Part shown: positions 1 through 6,921 of the stretch, in pieces | Layout of the letters: every line of letters begins with the position of its first letter | How positions within the stretch are numbered: position 1 is the first letter of the stretch | DNA from: JBGTBQ01 sp041749275 | GTDB taxonomy: Bacteria; Acidobacteriota; Blastocatellia; Pyrinomonadales; Pyrinomonadaceae | Assembly: GCA_041749275.1 (NCBI GenBank) | Contig: JBGTBQ010000053.1 | Location: forward strand, 1-18,545 | DNA length: 18,545 nt | Reading direction: 5' to 3' | Notes under the pieces: model-generated | What the model was told of the DNA's origin: nothing | What the model saw: the letters and a program-made list of their open reading frames with translations, nothing else | Database searches by the model: none | Position numbers and translations under genes: made by a program

Positions 1-1311
1 CCCGCGCGCCGCCGCGTCTGCGAGGCGAACGCACACGGCGCGAAGCCGGACGGCGCGACCAACTCGACCACGGCGATTCAAAAAGCGATTGACGCCTGCG
101 CCCGCGCGGGCGGCGGCACGGTCACGTTCAAACCCGGCGACTACGTGACGGGCGCGCTCTTCATCAAGAGCAACGTGCATCTGAGAGTTGATGAAGGCGT
201 CGCGTTGCTCGGCAGTCAAGAGGACGCGGACTATCCTTCGATCTTTACGCGCGTCGCGGGAATAGAAATGAAGTGGCCCGCCGCGTTGATAAACGTCAAC
301 GACCAGCGGAACGTCAAGATTTCCGGCAAGGGCGTGATTGACGGGCGAGGGCAGAAGTGGTGGGACAAGTATTGGGCCTTGCGGCGCGAGTATGAGCCGA
401 AGGGCTTGCGCTGGGCTTCGGACTACGACGCGGAGCGCGTGCGCCTGTTGGTCGTCTGGCGCTCTTCGGACGTGACGATTGAAAACCTGAGCCTCAAGCG
501 TTCCGGTTTCTGGACGGTGCAGGTCGTCTACTCGGATCACGTCACGGTGGACGGCATCAAGATCAGCGACAACGGCGGCCCCAGCACCGACGGCGTTGAC
601 ATAGACTCGTCGAGCTATGTCCTCGTGCAAAACTGCGACATAGACAACAACGACGACGACATCTGTCTGAAGGCGGGCCGGGACTTCGACGGCCTACGTG
701 TTGCGCGCCCGACCGAGTACATCGTCATCCGCCACAACGTCACGCGGCGCGGCGGCGGCATCATCTCCTTCGGCAGCGAAACTTCGGGCGGCATCCGCCA
801 CGTCGTTGGCTACGGCAACCACGGCATCGGCACCAAAGAGGGCATCCGCTTCAAGTCGGCCCGCACGCGCGGCGGTTATGTCGAAGACGTACTCATCCGC
901 GACACGAAAATGGAGAACGTGCCGCTGCCGTTCACCTTTACGCTCAACTGGAATCCGAGTTACAGCTACGCGACGATTCCGGAGGGGATGAAGAACGTGC
1001 CGCCGCACTGGATCGTCCTAAACACGCCGGTCACGCCGCCCGAACGCGGCTTCGCGGAGTTTCGTCGCATCCGCATCGAGAACGTCGAGATCGTCGGCGC
1101 CGAACGCATCTTCACGGCGAGCGGCCTGCCGGAAAAGATGCTCCGCGACGTGAAGTTCTCAAACGTCACGGCGGAGGGCAAGGAGGCAGGCTTTATTGAA
1201 TATGCCGAAAACTGGACGATGAAAAACGTCAAACTGCACACCGCGAACGGCGAGCCGGTGAAGATTTCTCACAGCAAGAACGTTGACCGGCCAGATGTCA
1301 GCAAGAAGTAA
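1..1311 (+). CDS. GH28 family glycoside hydrolase (polygalacturonase/rhamnogalacturonan hydrolase fold), 5' truncated by the window edge
   Basis: The frame is open from base 1 to the TAA at 1309-1311 (436 residues). The first codons already read as the conserved GH28 start region (HGAKPDG, then TAIQKAIDAC and GGGTV), so only the signal peptide and a few residues are missing. The ATG at 145 is internal. The family forms a right-handed beta-helix that hydrolyses alpha-galacturonosyl linkages in pectin. Visible motifs, in window numbering: PSTDGVDID with D197, DDD at 218-220, FGSETSGG with E260, and RFKS with R283 and K285. The usual N of N-x-D is Ser195 and the usual G-H-G is GGG (251-253), so this is not a textbook polygalacturonase. 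A rhamnogalacturonan or exo-type specificity is possible, but the sequence does not decide it. A second GH28 protein lies downstream at 4208. Confidence 0.9.
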   Translation, partial: PARRRVCEANAHGAKPDGATNSTTAIQKAIDACARAGGGTVTFKPGDYVTGALFIKSNVHLRVDEGVALLGSQEDADYPSIFTRVAGIEMKWPAALINVNDQRNVKISGKGVIDGRGQKWWDKYWALRREYEPKGLRWASDYDAERVRLLVVWRSSDVTIENLSLKRSGFWTVQVVYSDHVTVDGIKISDNGGPSTDGVDIDSSSYVLVQNCDIDNNDDDICLKAGRDFDGLRVARPTEYIVIRHNVTRRGGGIISFGSETSGGIRHVVGYGNHGIGTKEGIRFKSARTRGGYVEDVLIRDTKMENVPLPFTFTLNWNPSYSYATIPEGMKNVPPHWIVLNTPVTPPERGFAEFRRIRIENVEIVGAERIFTASGLPEKMLRDVKFSNVTAEGKEAGFIEYAENWTMKNVKLHTANGEPVKISHSKNVDRPDVSKK

Positions 1312-1343
1312 CGGCGGGTTTGGTAATGCAATCAACGATGGGC

Positions 1344-1490
1344 CAGCGCCGTCAGGCGCGGAATGTTTGTAGTCCGCGAGTAAAATAAAGCGGGGCAGCT
1401 CCGTAGGAGCGGAATGTTACATTCCGCTCCTACGGAGCTGCGAAGGTTGTGGAACGTGTCGGCTACAAACATTCCGCCCCTCCGGGGCTG
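1344..1490. repeat. BIME-like cluster of four REP units with covarying hairpin stems
   Basis: Four related units share the layout CA, 5-bp stem, loop, 5-bp stem, GGAATGT(TTGTAG). Unit A (+) is 1344-1372 with stem GCGCC/GGCGC. Unit B (+) is 1396-1417 with stem GCTCC/GGAGC. Unit C (minus) is 1419-1440 with the same stem as B. Unit D (minus) is 1463-1490, and read on its own strand has stem GCCCC/GGGGC. The middle stem base changes with its partner between units, which supports selection on the hairpin. Units B and C make a perfect 23-bp inverted repeat (1395-1417 and 1419-1441) with a 1-nt centre. Units A and D have matching 13-nt tails (1360-1372 and 1463-1475) in opposite orientation. This resembles REP/BIME elements mobilised by RAYT transposases; no such gene is in the window. 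Confidence 0.8.
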
Positions 1491-1498
1491 ATTAGAGG

Positions 1499-1576
1499 AG
1501 GTCAGTACCGCCTGCGGTAGCGGGCGGGTCTGCTCCCGTTACCAAACCCGCCCGCTACCGCAGGCGGTACTGACCT
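1499..1576. repeat. Long inverted repeat, family copy 1 (31-bp arms)
   Basis: The arms 1499-1529 and 1546-1576 are perfect reverse complements around a 16-nt loop. The left arm is identical over 31 bases to that of a second copy at 12657-12733, so this is a dispersed palindromic family. It lies 44 bases before the SASA esterase ATG. A role in mRNA end processing or transcription attenuation is possible but not shown. Confidence 0.9.
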
Positions 1577-1620
1577 GTACACTCAATCCGCAATCGCCAT
1601 CATTGAACGCTCTCGGAAAA

Positions 1621-3171
1621 ATGAAAACCAAACTTCTCATCGCCGCCGCATTGATTTGTTTATCGGCATCCGCGACCCGCGCGGACGTGACCTTGCCCGA
1701 CGTGCTCTCCTCCGGGATGGTTCTCCAGCGTGACCGGGCCGTCCCCATCTGGGGCAAGGCCGACCTCGGCGAGATCGTGACCGTGAGATTTGGAGCGCAG
1801 ACGAAGAAAGCGACCGTCGGCAGCGACGGCACATGGCGCGTCGTGCTCGACGCGTTGAAGGCGAATGCGACGCCTGCCACGATGACGGTCGTGGGGAAGA
1901 ATACGATTGAGCTAAAGGACATCCTCGTCGGTGAGGTGTGGCTGGTGTCGGGGCAGTCGAATATGCAGTGGCGTCTGTTCGAGTCAACCGGCGGCGAAGA
2001 AGCGGTCGCCGCCGCTAGCCACCCGGCGATCCGGCTCTTCAACGTGAGCCGCGAAGTCGGCTTTAAGCGCAAAGCCCCTCCGCTCGCCGTGTGGCAGCCC
2101 ACGACGCCGGAGTCAGCGCGCGACTTCTCCGCCGCCGGCTACTACTTCGGCGTCGAGTTGCTGAAGGAGTTGAAGGTTCCCATCGGTCTCATCAACTCGT
2201 CCTACGGCGGCTCGCAGGCGGAGGCGTGGACGCCGGAAGAGCATCTGCTCGCGTCGGCAGACCTGCGGCCCACGGTCGAGCGCACCAAAATCTGGGAGGC
2301 CGAAAGGCCGCGCGTGAGGGCCGAGTACGACGAGCAGATCAAACAATGGCGCGAGGCCGCCGAGAAGGCCAAAGCGTCGGGCGCGCGGCCTCAACCATCG
2401 CCCGGTGTGCCCGACGCGCTCCGCGACTATCGCGTTGCGGCGTCCATTTACAAAGGCATGATCGAGCCGTTGATACCTTTCGCCCTGCGCGGCGTCTTCT
2501 GGTATCAGGGCGAGTCGAACGAGGCGCGCGCCGAGCAGTATCGCCTCCTCCTGCCGACGATGATCCGCGCGTGGCGTGAGCGTTGGGGGCAGGGCGATTT
2601 TCCGTTCGGCATCATTCAACTGCCCAACTACCGCGCCGTCAAGACGGAGCCGACCGACGAGGCTTGGAGCCACATCCGCGAGGCGCAGCGGCGCACCGCG
2701 CTCTCGACGCCGAAGACGGGACTGATCGTGACGATTGACATCGGCGAAGCCAACGACATCCACCCGAAGAATAAACTCGACGTGGGAAAACGCATGGCTC
2801 GTTGGGCGCTGGCCGATGTCTATGGGCGCAAGTTGACGCGAGGCGGCCCCATGCTGCGCGATGCGAAAGTCGCCGGCTCGAAAATCATTCTCACGTTCGA
2901 CGACGTGGGCGCGGGCTTAAAAATCCGCGACGGCGACCGGCTCGAAGAGTTCGCCATCGCCGGAGCGGATCGCAAGTGGCACTGGGCCGAGGCGAAGATC
3001 GTGGGGAAGAACCGCGTCGAAGTCTGGTCGTCCGCCATGCCGCAGCCAGTCGCCGTGCGCTACGCCTTCAACAACAACCCGAAGCGCCCGAATCTGACGA
3101 ACGAGACGGGGCTGCCGGCGACACCGTTCCGCACGGACGACTGGCCGGGGCCGACCGACGGCAAACGCTGA
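1621..3171 (+). CDS. SASA-family carbohydrate O-acetylesterase (sialate O-acetylesterase-like; candidate xylan/pectin deacetylase), exported
   Basis: The protein has 516 residues from ATG 1621. A TTG 18 bases upstream is in frame, but ATG gives a normal signal peptide start (MKTKLLIAAALICLSASATRA, cleavage near ATRA). The SASA domain shows the nucleophile motif GQSNMQW with Ser113, a central WYQGESNE block, and a C-terminal Asp-x-His (D379, H381 in ANDIHPKNK), which together form a Ser-His-Asp SGNH-like site. Members were named for removing acetyl from sialic acid, but in plant-polysaccharide loci they usually deacetylate xylan or pectin (compare family CE20). That role suits the neighbours here better, since no sialidase or sialate gene is seen. 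The next acetylesterase starts 19 bases after the stop, so the two are probably co-transcribed. No clear Shine-Dalgarno is seen. Confidence 0.88.
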   Translation: MKTKLLIAAALICLSASATRADVTLPDVLSSGMVLQRDRAVPIWGKADLGEIVTVRFGAQTKKATVGSDGTWRVVLDALKANATPATMTVVGKNTIELKDILVGEVWLVSGQSNMQWRLFESTGGEEAVAAASHPAIRLFNVSREVGFKRKAPPLAVWQPTTPESARDFSAAGYYFGVELLKELKVPIGLINSSYGGSQAEAWTPEEHLLASADLRPTVERTKIWEAERPRVRAEYDEQIKQWREAAEKAKASGARPQPSPGVPDALRDYRVAASIYKGMIEPLIPFALRGVFWYQGESNEARAEQYRLLLPTMIRAWRERWGQGDFPFGIIQLPNYRAVKTEPTDEAWSHIREAQRRTALSTPKTGLIVTIDIGEANDIHPKNKLDVGKRMARWALADVYGRKLTRGGPMLRDAKVAGSKIILTFDDVGAGLKIRDGDRLEEFAIAGADRKWHWAEAKIVGKNRVEVWSSAMPQPVAVRYAFNNNPKRPNLTNETGLPATPFRTDDWPGPTDGKR

Positions 3172-3174
3172 AGC

Positions 3175-3182
3175 GGAGGGAG
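3175..3182 (+). promoter_or_regulatory. Shine-Dalgarno site that supports the upstream start of the SGNH esterase
   Basis: GGAGGGAG lies 8 bases before ATG 3191. It is one of the best ribosome binding sites in the window. It argues that translation starts before the palindrome at 3241-3314 rather than at the GTG at 3320 just upstream of the hydrophobic signal core. Confidence 0.7.
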
Positions 3183-3190
3183 ATAAACAC

Positions 3191-4162
3191 ATGCGGGCAC
3201 GTTCCACGAACAGGACGATTCTCGAATCACTTTGCCAATCGTTTAGAGGCGGGCGCTGTCCGCCGGTTCAGGCTTCGGGTAAGTCGAACCGGCGGGCATT
3301 GCCCGCCTCTAAACGGTCGGTGTTCCTCCTTGCGCTGATCGTCCTCTGCCTGTTGCCCATCACATCTCTCGCGCAGGACACGCAAACGCCCGCGTCCATA
3401 CCGCCCGCGCAAAACCCGTTTGACCCCAAGCTCCCGACGCTCTTCGTCGTCGGCGACTCGACGGCCAACAACAACGCCAAGGGGCAACTCGGCTGGGGCG
3501 ATCCCTTCGTCAGCTACTTCGACACGACGAAGATCAACGTCCTCAACCGCGCTCGCGCGGGCCGCAGCAGCCGGACGTTTCTGACCGAAGGGCTGTGGGA
3601 CAAAGTGTTAGAGCAGTTGAAGCCGGGCGACACGGTGCTCATCCAGTTCGGCCACAACGACGGCGGCCCTTTGGACACGGGTCGCGCGCGCGGTTCGCTG
3701 AAGGGCGTGGGCGAAGAGACGCAGGAAATCACAAAGCCCGATGGGAGCAAGGAGGTCGTCCACACCTACGGCTGGTACATGCGGAAGATGATCGCCGACG
3801 TGAAGTCGAAGGGCGCGAGGCCCACCATCCTTTCGTTGACGGTGCGAAACATCTGGAAAGAGGGCAAGGTCGAGCGCGGCTCCGGCAGCTTTCGTCAATG
3901 GGCGTCGGAAATCGCACGCGCACAGGGCGTCGAGTTCTTAGACCTCACGACCATCGTCGCCGACAAGTACGAAGCGTTGGGACAGGAGAAAGTTCAGGAG
4001 TTGTTCGGCGGCGACCACACGCACACCAGTCCCGCCGGAGCCGAACTCAACGCGGCCTCGGTGGTCGCTGGATTGAAAGGTCTTAAAGGTTGCGGGCCGT
4101 GCAAATATTTTTCGGCGAAAGCTAAAGAGGTCGCCCCCTACAAGGCGAAAAAGACAAGCTGA
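3191..4162 (+). CDS. CE12-like SGNH acetylesterase (rhamnogalacturonan acetylesterase-like), exported
   Basis: The protein has 323 residues. CE12 enzymes remove acetyl groups from rhamnogalacturonan (some also from xylan) with a Ser-Asp-His site. Seen here: block I VVGDSTANN with Ser90, an RAGRSSRTF segment, block III QFGHNDGG, and block V GDHTHTSPAG with D275 and H278. The domain is complete from about residue 80 to 310, followed by a short Lys-rich tail. The N-terminus is odd: about 43 residues, encoded partly by a palindromic repeat, precede the signal core LLALIVLCLLPITSLAQ. The start at 3191 has a strong ribosome site. A GTG at 3320 would give a conventional signal peptide without the repeat but lacks such a site. 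It sits between the SASA esterase and the second GH28 gene, which fits deacetylation before backbone cleavage. Confidence 0.87.
   Translation: MRARSTNRTILESLCQSFRGGRCPPVQASGKSNRRALPASKRSVFLLALIVLCLLPITSLAQDTQTPASIPPAQNPFDPKLPTLFVVGDSTANNNAKGQLGWGDPFVSYFDTTKINVLNRARAGRSSRTFLTEGLWDKVLEQLKPGDTVLIQFGHNDGGPLDTGRARGSLKGVGEETQEITKPDGSKEVVHTYGWYMRKMIADVKSKGARPTILSLTVRNIWKEGKVERGSGSFRQWASEIARAQGVEFLDLTTIVADKYEALGQEKVQELFGGDHTHTSPAGAELNAASVVAGLKGLKGCGPCKYFSAKAKEVAPYKAKKTS
3241..3314. repeat. Imperfect inverted repeat (29-bp arms) inside the 5' end of the SGNH esterase ORF
   Basis: The arms 3241-3269 and 3286-3314 match as reverse complements at 26 of 29 positions around a 16-nt loop. The outer 14 bp (GTTTAGAGGCGGGC side) and inner 10 bp are perfect. 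The element is read in frame and encodes residues about 17-42 of the predicted protein. It is a different family from the repeats at 1344-1490 and 1499-1576. It looks like a small mobile palindrome inserted into, or just before, the signal-peptide coding region. Confidence 0.8.
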
Positions 4163-4176
4163 GTCGCGCGCGGGCG

Positions 4177-4194
4177 AGCCTGCTCACGCAGGCT
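4177..4194. repeat. Short hairpin between the SGNH esterase and second GH28 genes
   Basis: AGCCTGC and GCAGGCT form a perfect 7-bp stem around TCAC in the 45-base gap. The same GCCTGC/GCAGGC stem with another loop occurs at 5862-5876, so it may be a very short repeat family. There is no T-tract, so it is not a standard terminator. Confidence 0.5.
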
Positions 4195-4207
4195 GAAAGA
4201 GGCACGA

Positions 4208-5842
4208 ATGATGTCTTCAATTCTTCAACGGTGTGTTGCGCTTTCAATTCTTCTGATCTTACACGCGGGCGCGTCGCACACGTTTTCGCAGTCGCCCGCC
4301 GCCGGGCGCGTCTATGACGTGCGTGCTTTCGGCGCGAAGGGCGACGGGAAGACGCTGGATACGGCGGCCATCAACAAGGCCATCGAGACGGCGGCGGGCG
4401 CGGGCGGCGGGACGGTTCATTTTCCGGCGGGGACGTATCTGACTTTTTCGATCCGGCTCAAGAGCAACATCGCGCTCTATCTCGATCAAGGCTCGACCAT
4501 CCTCGCCGCCGACCCGTCGGAGCACAAGGGCGCATACGATTTGCCGGAACCGAACGAGTGGGACGCGTATCAGGACTTCGGCCACAGCCACTGGCAGAAC
4601 AGTCTCATCTGGGGCATCGGTCTTGAGAACGTCTCCATCTTCGGCCCCGGTCTGATCCACGGCAAGGGTCTCACCAAACGCGGCCCCGGCGCGCGCCGCG
4701 CGAGCGCGCCCGTTACCCTGAGCGGCGCGTCGTCGCCGGTCGGCGAAGGCGAATCACGCGAGGCGATGCGGGGTCTCGGCAACAAGGCCATCGCCTTGAA
4801 GCTCTCGCGCAACGTCACCTTGCGCGACTTCTCGATGCTCGCGGGCGGACACTTCGCGCTGCTTGCGACGGGTGTTGACAACCTGACGATTGACAACGTC
4901 AAGGTGGACACCAACCGCGACGGCTTCGATATAGACGCCTGCCGCAACGTCCGCATCTCGAACGTGAGCGTCAACTCGCCGAACGACGACGCCATCGTGC
5001 TGAAAAGTTCCTACGGCCTCGGCTTCGCGCGCGCGACCGAGAACGTGACGATTACAAATTGTCAGGTCTCAGGCTACGACCTCGGCACGTTCCTCGACGG
5101 GACGTTCAAGCGAACGCAGGAACTCGCGCCCGACCGCGACCGCGTGACGGGCCGGATCAAATTCGGCACCGAATCGAACGGCGGCTTTAAGAACATCACC
5201 ATCTCGAACTGCGTCTTCGACCGCAGCCGCGGCCTCGCTATCGAAACCGTGGACGGCGGCCTCATCGAAGACATCAATATCAACAACATCACCATGCGCG
5301 ACGTGACGACCGCGCCCATCTTTCTCCGTCTCGGCAACCGCGCGCGCGGCCCCAACAACCCGCCGCCCGGCGCCATCCGCCGCGTCAACATCAGCAACGT
5401 CACGGCCTACGACGCCGACCCGCGCTACGCCTCGATCATCGCGGGGCTGCCTAATCATCCGATTGAGGACGTGCGCCTGACGAACATCCGCATCGTCTAC
5501 AAAGGCGGAGGCACGAAGGCGGACGCCGCGCTTGAACCGCCGGAGGGCGAGGCGAGCTATCCGGAGCCGAGCATGTTCGGCACGCTCCCGGCCTACGGCT
5601 TCTATGTCCGCCACGCACGCGGAATCGTCATGCGCGACGTGGAGGTGAGCTACATCAAGGATGAACAGCGCCCGGTCGTCGTGCTCGACGACGTGAGCGA
5701 CATCCTCTTCGATGGCGTGCGCGCGAAGCGAACAGCGGGCGTTCCGTTCTTCGTGCTTCGCCGGGTCACGGACTTCAACGTGCGGAACGCGACGGGCGTG
5801 CCCGACACGCGCATGGAGAAGGCGGAGCGCGAGACGCTCTGA
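4208..5842 (+). CDS. GH28-like pectinase-fold hydrolase (probable rhamnogalacturonan/galacturonan hydrolase), exported
   Basis: The protein has 544 residues. Two adjacent ATGs (4208, 4211) follow AAAGAGG at 4196-4202; the spacing slightly favours the second. The signal peptide runs to about residue 28 (core ALSILLILHAGA). The mature part opens with the GH28 hallmark YDVRAFGAKGDGKTLDTAAI. Next come a long-loop insertion (about 155-190) and the beta-helix core with NRDGFDID (N236, D238) and NDDAIVLKSS (D260, D261). The third element reads FGTESNGG (E322) rather than G-H-G, and the usual R-x-K site reads LAIETVDGG. It is longer than ordinary polygalacturonases and clearly diverged from the first GH28 gene, so it is probably not a recent duplicate. 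Retained Asp residues suggest activity; substrate is uncertain. It is probably in an operon with the two acetylesterases. Confidence 0.88.
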   Translation: MMSSILQRCVALSILLILHAGASHTFSQSPAAGRVYDVRAFGAKGDGKTLDTAAINKAIETAAGAGGGTVHFPAGTYLTFSIRLKSNIALYLDQGSTILAADPSEHKGAYDLPEPNEWDAYQDFGHSHWQNSLIWGIGLENVSIFGPGLIHGKGLTKRGPGARRASAPVTLSGASSPVGEGESREAMRGLGNKAIALKLSRNVTLRDFSMLAGGHFALLATGVDNLTIDNVKVDTNRDGFDIDACRNVRISNVSVNSPNDDAIVLKSSYGLGFARATENVTITNCQVSGYDLGTFLDGTFKRTQELAPDRDRVTGRIKFGTESNGGFKNITISNCVFDRSRGLAIETVDGGLIEDININNITMRDVTTAPIFLRLGNRARGPNNPPPGAIRRVNISNVTAYDADPRYASIIAGLPNHPIEDVRLTNIRIVYKGGGTKADAALEPPEGEASYPEPSMFGTLPAYGFYVRHARGIVMRDVEVSYIKDEQRPVVVLDDVSDILFDGVRAKRTAGVPFFVLRRVTDFNVRNATGVPDTRMEKAERETL

Positions 5843-5861
5843 GTGTGAGAGCTGTTCTTCA

Positions 5862-5917
5862 GCCTGCGAAGCAGGCGACAGCATAAAGCCCAGAGTGGAG
5901 CGCGGCTTTCAGCCGCG
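5862..5917. repeat. Two short hairpins between the second GH28 gene and the FGE gene
   Basis: GCCTGC/GCAGGC around GAA (5862-5876) and CGCGGCT/AGCCGCG around TTC (5901-5917) lie in the 106-base gap. Neither is followed by a run of T. An upstream in-frame extension of the FGE frame crosses them, but it overlaps the GH28 gene and carries no FGE homology. Confidence 0.55.
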
Positions 5918-5948
5918 CGGAACCTTGGGACTTGAGTCGGCTAATCGA

Positions 5949-6869
5949 ATGAGAAGGTTTTTCTGGATTGTCACGTGCCTCCTGTTCACGTCGCTGCTCT
6001 GCGGGTGCGCCCGGCAACCGCCCGGCGCGACGACTGAATCCGCCAACGCTCCGCCCGCCGGCAAGCCTGCGGGCGTTGAACGACAGGGCATGGTCTTCAT
6101 CAACGGCGGCGCGTTCCTGATGGGCGGCGACAAAGACATGCCCGAAGAGGCGCCGGTTCATCAGGTCACGTTGAAATCGTTCTGGATGGATGCGCGCGAG
6201 ACAACCGTCGCCGAGTTCGCAAAGTTCGTCGCGGCGACGGGCTACCAGACGGAAGCGGAGAAGTTCGGCTGGTCGGGCGTCTTCGATGTCAAGACGGGCG
6301 AGTGGGGGCGCGTGGACGGCGCGGATTGGCGGCATCCCGAAGGGGCGCGTTCGGAGGCCCGACCGGATGAGCCGGTCTGTCAGGTCTCTTGGAACGACGC
6401 GGCGGCTTACGCGAAGTGGGCGGGCAAGCGTCTCCCGACCGAAGCTGAATGGGAATATGCCGCGCGCGGCGGCCTTGTCGGGAAGCGTTATGCGTGGGGC
6501 GACGAGCTGCGCCCCGGTGGGAGGCCGGTCGCCAACTGGTGGCAGGGCCGTTTCCCTGAGCGCGACACGGGCGAGGATGGCTACACGACGCGCGCGCCCG
6601 TCGGGAAATTCGAGCCGAACGGTTACGGGTTGTATGACGTGGGCGGCAACGTCTGGGAGTGGTGCGCCGACTGGTTCGATGCGGAGTATTACGCGCGGAG
6701 TTCGGTCTCGAATCCAATAGGGCCGGAGGCGGGAGTAGAGCGCGTCATCCGCGGCGGCTCGTGGATGTGCAGCGAGAACTTCTGCTCGAACTATCGCGTC
6801 GCCGCGCGCAGCCACGCGACGCCGGACAGCGGGCTGAACAATCTCGGCTTCCGGTGCGCGAGCGATTGA
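5949..6869 (+). CDS. Formylglycine-generating enzyme (SUMF1/FGE-sulfatase family), predicted lipoprotein
   Basis: The protein has 306 residues. ATG 5949 is chosen because it begins a lipoprotein signal (MRRFFWIVTCLLFTSLLCGC, lipid-accepting Cys20, with an unusual Cys at -2). The frame stays open upstream only into the GH28 gene. The FGE domain spans about residues 45-305: MVFINGGAFLMGG, an FVAATGYQTEAEKFG segment, KRLPTEAEWEYAARGG, GNVWEWCADWF, and the C-terminal block GGSWMCSENFCSNYRVAARS. Cys274 and Cys279 match the C-x4-C pair that binds copper in true FGEs. FGE oxidises the Cys of a C-x-P-x-R motif in type I sulfatases to formylglycine using oxygen. Two Cys-type sulfatases follow directly, so they are the likely clients. 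Many lipoprotein SUMF1-domain proteins lack this Cys pair and do other jobs; this one keeps it. No strong ribosome site is seen. Confidence 0.87.
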   Translation: MRRFFWIVTCLLFTSLLCGCARQPPGATTESANAPPAGKPAGVERQGMVFINGGAFLMGGDKDMPEEAPVHQVTLKSFWMDARETTVAEFAKFVAATGYQTEAEKFGWSGVFDVKTGEWGRVDGADWRHPEGARSEARPDEPVCQVSWNDAAAYAKWAGKRLPTEAEWEYAARGGLVGKRYAWGDELRPGGRPVANWWQGRFPERDTGEDGYTTRAPVGKFEPNGYGLYDVGGNVWEWCADWFDAEYYARSSVSNPIGPEAGVERVIRGGSWMCSENFCSNYRVAARSHATPDSGLNNLGFRCASD

Positions 6870-6921
6870 CGAAGCGCGCGCGACGCGCGGCCCCTGACGA
6901 GGCTATTCAAGCCTTGTCTTC

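Larger units (their letters stand above)
1312..1620. other. Repeat-filled intergenic region between the first GH28 gene and the SASA esterase
   Basis: About 310 bases hold no convincing gene. They contain a cluster of four REP-like units (1344-1490) followed by a long inverted repeat (1499-1576). About 44 bases then lead to the ATG at 1621. An open frame on the minus strand (2102 to 1539) runs into the inverted repeat and is a shadow of the esterase gene. I see no clear -35/-10 promoter pair and no T-tract terminator. Confidence 0.75.

Noticed and set aside
1603..1620. SASA esterase starting at TTG 1603
   Set aside because: ATG 1621 gives a standard signal peptide n-region; the six added residues have no support.
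1621..3171. A sialic-acid catabolism role for the SASA protein
   Set aside because: No sialidase, sialate lyase or transporter is nearby; the neighbours degrade plant- or algal-type polysaccharides.
5069..5884. A 271-codon minus-strand open frame opposite the second GH28 gene
   Set aside because: It has no recognisable domain and a composition typical of antisense frames in GC-rich coding DNA, while the + strand frame is clearly GH28.
5712..5948. FGE starting inside the second GH28 gene
   Set aside because: The extension overlaps GH28 coding sequence and hairpins. ATG 5949 begins an obvious lipoprotein signal.
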